DNA from: Enterococcus quebecensis
Lineage (GTDB): Bacteria; Bacillota; Bacilli; Lactobacillales; Enterococcaceae
NCBI RefSeq assembly: GCF_001730365.1
Contig: NZ_MIKB01000001.1
Coordinates: forward strand, 496,001 to 560,000
DNA: 64,000 nt
Direction: 5' to 3'
Shown here: piece after piece, positions 60,056 to 64,000 of the stretch
Layout: every line of letters starts with the position of its first letter
Position numbering within the stretch: position 1 is the first letter of the stretch
Notes under the pieces: model-generated
Databases searched by the model: none
What the model was told of the DNA's origin: nothing
What the model saw: the letters and a program-made list of their open reading frames with translations, nothing else
Program-made: the position numbers and the translations under genes

Positions 60056-60521
60056 TTTCACAGAAAAAAGATAACAATTAAAGGTTATGAAAACAGCTCA
60101 GGTGCCTTTTCTATCGAAACTAAACAAGATTACTACGCTTTTTATTATCTAGCTTCGCGGGCTACTCTCTCGGAAAAAAGATAAAAATTAAATGTGACAA
60201 AAAGCGTCACCTTCAATTTTTCCTATTTTTCTGTCGAGACTGAACGAGCTTACTACGCTTTTTACTATCTAGCTTCGCGGGCTATTCTCTCGGAAAAAAG
60301 ATAAAAATTAAATGTGACGAAAAACGTCACCTTCAATTTTTCCTATTTTTCTGTCGAGACTGAACGAGCTTACTACGCTTTTTATTATCTAGCTTCGCGG
60401 GCTACTCTCTCGGAAAAAAGATAAAAATTAAATGTGACGAAAAACGTCACCTTCAATTTTTCCTATTTTTCTGTCGAGACTGAACGAGCCCGCTACGCTT
60501 TTAAATTTAGGAGGAAAAACA
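60056..60521 (+). repeat. Tandem 120-bp RBS-ending inverted-repeat units between fruK and fruA
   Basis: Units of exactly 120 bases start with CT(G/A)TCGA(G/A)AC at 60111, 60231, 60351 and 60471. The last is cut short and ends TACGCTTTTAAATTTAGGAGG at the fruA ribosome binding site. Each full unit folds on itself: GCGGGCT with AGCCCGC, CTCTCGGAAAAAAGAT with TTTTTCTGTCGAG, and an apical GTGACGAAAAACGTCAC hairpin. Units B and C are nearly identical; unit A is more diverged, with a further fragment before it (60056-60110). There is no coding sequence in these 466 bases. Confidence 0.9.
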
Positions 60522-62444
60522 ATGGATATCAAAGACTTACTTGTCAAAGACGTGATGATCATGGATTTACAAGCAACTGATAAAAAAGGTGCTATTGATG
60601 AAATGGTCCAAAAAATGTACGATGGTGGTAGAATTTCTGATATTGATACCTATAAACAAGGAATTCTTGCACGTGAAGCACAAACTTCAACTGGTCTCGG
60701 TGATGGGATCGCCATGCCTCATGCAAAAAATAGTGCGGTCAAAGAAGCAACTGTTTTATTTGCAAAAAGCAACAAAGGGGTAGACTATGAAGCACTTGAT
60801 GGACAACCAACTTACTTGTTCTTTATGATCGCTGCTCCAGAAGGTGCCAACGATACTCATTTACAAGCTTTAGCTGCTTTATCTCGCCTACTGATTGATC
60901 CTGATTTTGTCGGAAAATTAAAGGACACAAAAACACCAGGAGACGTTCAAAACCTTTTCCAATCAGCGGAAGAAGCGAAAGAAGCTGAAGAAAAACGAGA
61001 ACAAGAAGAAGAAACGGCCAAAAATAATCAAGAGACAGATCGTAAATTCGTTGTAGCTGTCACAGCTTGTCCAACTGGAATCGCCCATACTTACATGGCT
61101 GAAGATGCCTTAAAGAAAAAGGCAAAAGAAATGGGCGTTGATATCAAAGTTGAAACAAACGGTTCAGAAGGAATCAAAAATCGTTTAACCGCAGAAGATA
61201 TTGCCCGTGCAGCTGGTGTTATTGTCGCCGCTGATAAAAAAGTAGAAATGAACCGCTTTGATGGTAAAGAGTTAGTTAATCGTCCAGTTAGTGATGGTAT
61301 TCGTAAAACTGAAGAATTAATCACACTGGCAACTAATGGATCAGCTCCAATCTTCCATAGCTCTGAATCTGATAGTAAGGAAGATGACGGATCAGCAGAA
61401 GGTTCTGTCGGCTCAAGAATCTATAAAGACTTGATGAATGGTGTGTCACATATGCTGCCATTTGTTATTGGCGGTGGTATTGCTATCGCTCTATCATTTA
61501 TGATCGATCAATTTATCGGTGTTCCTCAAGATCAATTGAGTCATCTCGGTTCTTATAATGAAGCAGCCTCTTGGTTCAATCAAATCGGTGGTGCTGCTTT
61601 TGGATTTATGTTACCTGTTTTAGCTGGATTTATCGCTTCTAGTATTGCAGATCGCCCTGGATTAATTGCTGGATTTGCTGCAGGTGCATTAGCCAATACA
61701 GGTGGAGCAGGATTCTTAGGCGCATTGATTGGCGGTTTCTTAGCTGGATATGTCATTGTGTTCTTAAAGAAACTCTTCAAAGGGTTACCAAAATCTCTAG
61801 ATGGAATTAAGACCATTTTATTTTATCCAGTCTTTGGTTTACTGATTACTGGTGGTTTGATGCTTTTAGTTAATATTCCGATGAAAGTTATCAATGATGG
61901 GTTAAATAATTTCTTATTAGGACTTGATGGAACAAACGCTGCTCTTTTAGGAGCTTTACTTGGTGGGATGATGGCAATTGACTTAGGTGGCCCAATCAAC
62001 AAAGCTGCTTATGTATTCGGTACAGCTTCTATTGCTGCTACCGTTACAGAAGGTGGAAGTATTATTATGGCATCTGTTATGGCCGGCGGTATGGTTCCTC
62101 CTCTAGCAATTTTCATTGCAACATTGATCTTTAAAAATAAATTTACTCAAGACCAAAAAGATGCTGGATTAACAAACTTAGTAATGGGCTTATCTTTCGT
62201 TACAGAAGGTGCAATTCCTTTTGCAGCAGCCGATCCATTACGCGTAATTCCAAGTTTTGTCGTTGGTTCAGCATTAGCTGGCGGTTTGGTTGGAGGATTT
62301 GGTATTCGCCTGTTAGCTCCTCATGGTGGCGTCTTCGTAGCTCTTTTATTAAGTCACCCACTTTTATACTTGGTGTTTATCGCAATTGGTGCCATCGTTT
62401 CCGCAGTTATTCTAGGAATTGTCAAAAAAACAGTTCCAAAATAA
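60522..62444 (+). CDS. fruA: PTS fructose transporter subunit IIABC
   Basis: A 640-residue fusion: IIA domain (phospho-His67 in GIAMPHAKN), charged linker (about 148-173), IIB domain (phospho-Cys183 in VTACPTGIAHT), second linker, and IIC membrane domain (about 310-635, eight to ten spans; GPINKAAYVFG). It imports fructose and phosphorylates it at C1. Its order after fruR-fruK is standard, but a 466-base repeat array separates fruK from fruA. Confidence 0.95.
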   Translation: MDIKDLLVKDVMIMDLQATDKKGAIDEMVQKMYDGGRISDIDTYKQGILAREAQTSTGLGDGIAMPHAKNSAVKEATVLFAKSNKGVDYEALDGQPTYLFFMIAAPEGANDTHLQALAALSRLLIDPDFVGKLKDTKTPGDVQNLFQSAEEAKEAEEKREQEEETAKNNQETDRKFVVAVTACPTGIAHTYMAEDALKKKAKEMGVDIKVETNGSEGIKNRLTAEDIARAAGVIVAADKKVEMNRFDGKELVNRPVSDGIRKTEELITLATNGSAPIFHSSESDSKEDDGSAEGSVGSRIYKDLMNGVSHMLPFVIGGGIAIALSFMIDQFIGVPQDQLSHLGSYNEAASWFNQIGGAAFGFMLPVLAGFIASSIADRPGLIAGFAAGALANTGGAGFLGALIGGFLAGYVIVFLKKLFKGLPKSLDGIKTILFYPVFGLLITGGLMLLVNIPMKVINDGLNNFLLGLDGTNAALLGALLGGMMAIDLGGPINKAAYVFGTASIAATVTEGGSIIMASVMAGGMVPPLAIFIATLIFKNKFTQDQKDAGLTNLVMGLSFVTEGAIPFAAADPLRVIPSFVVGSALAGGLVGGFGIRLLAPHGGVFVALLLSHPLLYLVFIAIGAIVSAVILGIVKKTVPK

Positions 62445-62457
62445 ATCTTTAATAAAT

Positions 62458-62512
62458 ATAAAACTCAAATGGAAGAACCTCATTATCTTTCCATTTGAGT
62501 TTTTTTTCTATA
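62458..62512 (+). terminator. Terminator of the fru operon
   Basis: Stem AAACTCAAATGGAA/TTCCATTTGAGTTT with a T8 tail. Confidence 0.9.
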
Positions 62513-62658
62513 AGAAATGAATATTTTATGATTATATTATTAGCATTTAAAAAAAATCTATATTAAAATTATACATAAGAAATGCGCATTCTTTACAAGT
62601 AAAAAAAAAATTTTCGTTGGAAAAACAATTGTTTTTGAAAATATTCAGAAAGGATAAC

Positions 62659-62695
62659 TATAATGTTGTTTCATTATAGCGTTTTTTTATTATGA
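62659..62695 (+). other. Leader peptide candidate overlapping the SDR start
   Basis: A 10-codon frame (62663-62695, MLFHYSVFLL) begins at ATG behind AAAGGATAACTATA. Its TGA overlaps the start ATG of the SDR gene (ATGA), which itself has no ribosome binding site. The palindrome CTATAATG/CATTATAG encloses the leader start codon. Translational coupling is inferred. Confidence 0.5.
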
Positions 62696-63441
62696 ACAGA
62701 TTATTAGGTAAAGTAATGTTAATCACAGAAAGCGCAAGTGCCATCGGTACTGCTACCGCTAAACTAGCTTCAAAGGAAGGTGCTATTGTTATTTGTGCTG
62801 TTCGAAATCTAAATGACATCGCTCCTCTTATTTCGGAAATAACACAAATCGGCGGAACCATATCCGCATTTCAACACGACATTGGTTCCATCCATAGCTG
62901 GCGAAAATTAGTTACTAGTACTATCAAAACATATGGAAAGATCGATGTATTAGTTAACAATGCAGGGATTTCTTCGCCTAAATTAATGTTAGATCTAACG
63001 ATTGAAGATTGGAACAAAATTCAAGAGATCGATTTAAATAGCTTTACTTATAGCTTAAAAGAAGTCATTCCATTTATGATAAACAACAATGGCGGATCGA
63101 TCATAAATGTCTCCTCTCTTGAAGGCTTAGTTGAGTTAACTGATGACAATCCCTATGGTGCAGTAAAAGATGTGATTCGCTCCCTGTCTCTTGATGCAGC
63201 CTTTGAATATGCTAAAAATAATATTCGAATAAACTCGATCTGCCCAGGTACTATTGAAACACCTATGATAGAGACTTCTTTTCCAAATATCAGACCTCAG
63301 TATAAAAAATCCGTTCAATTTCCTTATTTAGGAAAACCAAGAGATATCGCTAATAGCGTTATTTATTTAGCATGTGATGAAGCTAGCTTTATTACTGGCG
63401 CTAAAATGGTGATTGATGGGGATCGAGTGGCAATAGAATAG
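62692..63441 (+). CDS. SDR-family protein with degenerate cofactor motif
   Basis: A 249-residue short-chain dehydrogenase/reductase fold. The NNAG motif, Ser141/142, and catalytic Tyr155-x3-Lys159 (PYGAVKD) are present, and the C-terminus has FITGAKMVIDGD. However, the glycine-rich TGxxxGIG motif reads TESASAIG (residues 12-19): three of four glycines are replaced, which should weaken NAD(P) binding. It may be a divergent or decayed enzyme. Translation seems to depend on a 10-codon leader frame upstream. The substrate is unknown. Confidence 0.7.
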   Translation: MNRLLGKVMLITESASAIGTATAKLASKEGAIVICAVRNLNDIAPLISEITQIGGTISAFQHDIGSIHSWRKLVTSTIKTYGKIDVLVNNAGISSPKLMLDLTIEDWNKIQEIDLNSFTYSLKEVIPFMINNNGGSIINVSSLEGLVELTDDNPYGAVKDVIRSLSLDAAFEYAKNNIRINSICPGTIETPMIETSFPNIRPQYKKSVQFPYLGKPRDIANSVIYLACDEASFITGAKMVIDGDRVAIE

Positions 63442-63490
63442 AGGAGGAAACAAAAGTAAAATCACTTTGTTTCCTCCTCTATTAAACTAT
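63437..63490. terminator. Long hairpin between the SDR gene and the last gene
   Basis: An 18-bp perfect stem AATAGAGGAGGAAACAAA/TTTGTTTCCTCCTCTATT overlapping the SDR stop codon. The T tracts are short, but it probably ends both convergent transcripts. Confidence 0.65.
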
Positions 63491-63491
63491 T

Positions 63492-64000
63492 TTATTCACC
63501 GATATCATTCGTCTGATTAATCGTTTCTAAATAACTATGATCTAAAAATACGACGTGTAAATGATTCTTCGATTTCCTTAAGTCAAAACGTGTGGATAAT
63601 TCTTTTTGCTTCAAATTACTGATATTTACATCAAACAATTTATCCCATAAAGCATCTAAAGGAACTTCTTTTAGTGCTTCTTTTGGCAAATAAAAGCGTA
63701 AGACTGAAACAAAATCATCATATTTTTCATCCAAAACCTCAATTTCCAAAAACTGACGTATATAAAACTCATACGCTGAAAGACCACCATCAATAGCCCT
63801 CTCCGGATTTAAAATGCGATAATTCATCATTTTCCGACTCTTTTCATCAATCCAAGGAAAGTAAGCTTGAGCATTTAATATTCCTTTTGTACGATTTTCT
63901 ACATATTTATGACGGATATTATCATAACTTCTGGTAATAAAATATGTTGCATTCTTCTTTTCAACTGGCTGATAATAGTCATTTTGATATTGAACTGTTT
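63492..64000 (-). CDS. Unrecognised protein, 5' end outside the window
   Basis: The frame is open from its stop at 63492 to the window edge (at least 169 residues), so the first internal methionine pair is not the start. The visible part reads ...YYQPVEKKNATYFITRSYD, AYFPWIDEKSRKMMNYRIL, ALWDKLFDVNISNLKQKEL and ends TINQTNDIGE. It is soluble and charged, without an obvious domain. I do not recognise the family. Codon use looks like that of the neighbours. Confidence 0.65.
   Translation of the reverse strand, partial: TVQYQNDYYQPVEKKNATYFITRSYDNIRHKYVENRTKGILNAQAYFPWIDEKSRKMMNYRILNPERAIDGGLSAYEFYIRQFLEIEVLDEKYDDFVSVLRFYLPKEALKEVPLDALWDKLFDVNISNLKQKELSTRFDLRKSKNHLHVVFLDHSYLETINQTNDIGE

Overview
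The window is chromosomal DNA of a low-GC Gram-positive bacterium, most likely a species of Enterococcus close to, but not necessarily, E. faecalis. The evidence is the protein content (ClpP, WhiA-YvcK-RapZ, UvrAB, GlnPQ, TcyP, GatCAB, LigA, PcrA, a CstR persulfide operon, FruR-FruK-FruA), AT-rich intergenic regions, strong AGGAGG ribosome binding sites and frequent TTG/GTG starts. As I recall it, the backbone order clpP ... uvrA-uvrB ... pcrA ... fru follows E. faecalis. No rRNA or tRNA gene was seen.

Layout. 1-6.2 kb: end of clpP, a DsbA-like thioredoxin-fold protein, a GtrII-like membrane protein and the convergent rapZ-yvcK-whiA operon. 6.5-11.5 kb: uvrB and uvrA, with an SOS-box-like site before uvrB. 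11.9-22.9 kb: glutamine-type ABC importer (glnPQ), trhO, a VOC protein, the cystine transporter tcyP, DUF1149, PFL/UPF0210 and ACT-domain proteins, a WYL regulator and a DUF3224 protein. 22.9-25.7 kb is a rearranged accessory spot: a phage-type endolysin gene and a frameshifted IS30-type transposase lie between 27-bp inverted repeats, beside a remnant of an FtsX-type permease. 25.8-29 kb: a Crp/Fnr regulator and a sulfur/persulfide operon (rhodanese, CoA-disulfide/persulfide reductase with rhodanese domain, rhodanese, CstR) with an ATACCC-N4-GGGTAT operator. 29.3-35 kb: GH73 glucosaminidase, half-size FtsX-like permease, two-component system and a large lipoprotein that looks like a glycosidase.

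35-48 kb: an exo/endonuclease/phosphatase-like protein, small conserved proteins, a 1.36-kb region without credible protein genes but rich in structured RNA-like elements, a divergent MFS/MerR pair with matching 19-bp-spacer promoters, an FtsX/ATPase/two-component module, and rlmD with a 43-residue downstream gene. 48-56 kb: gatCAB, diacylglycerol kinase, ligA and pcrA. 56.1-56.6 kb: a minimal CRISPR array with type I-C-like repeats and leader, but no cas genes in the window. 56.7-62.4 kb: cytoplasmic alpha-amylase and, divergently, fruR-fruK-fruA. The end holds an SDR-like protein with a degraded cofactor motif and an unrecognised partial gene.

The most notable feature is a dispersed family of about 120-bp imperfect inverted-repeat elements. 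Each copy ends at the ribosome binding site of an unrelated gene: tcyP, the ACT-domain gene, the lipoprotein gene, ligA and fruA. There is one copy or part-copy at three loci, two in tandem at tcyP, and three plus a partial at fruA. Stems appear to be preserved by compensating changes. The tandem small-RNA-like pair at 38.3-38.7 kb, the G-free-loop RNA at 39.2 kb, the orphan CRISPR and the structured lysin leader with an internal start are the other candidates for undescribed biology.
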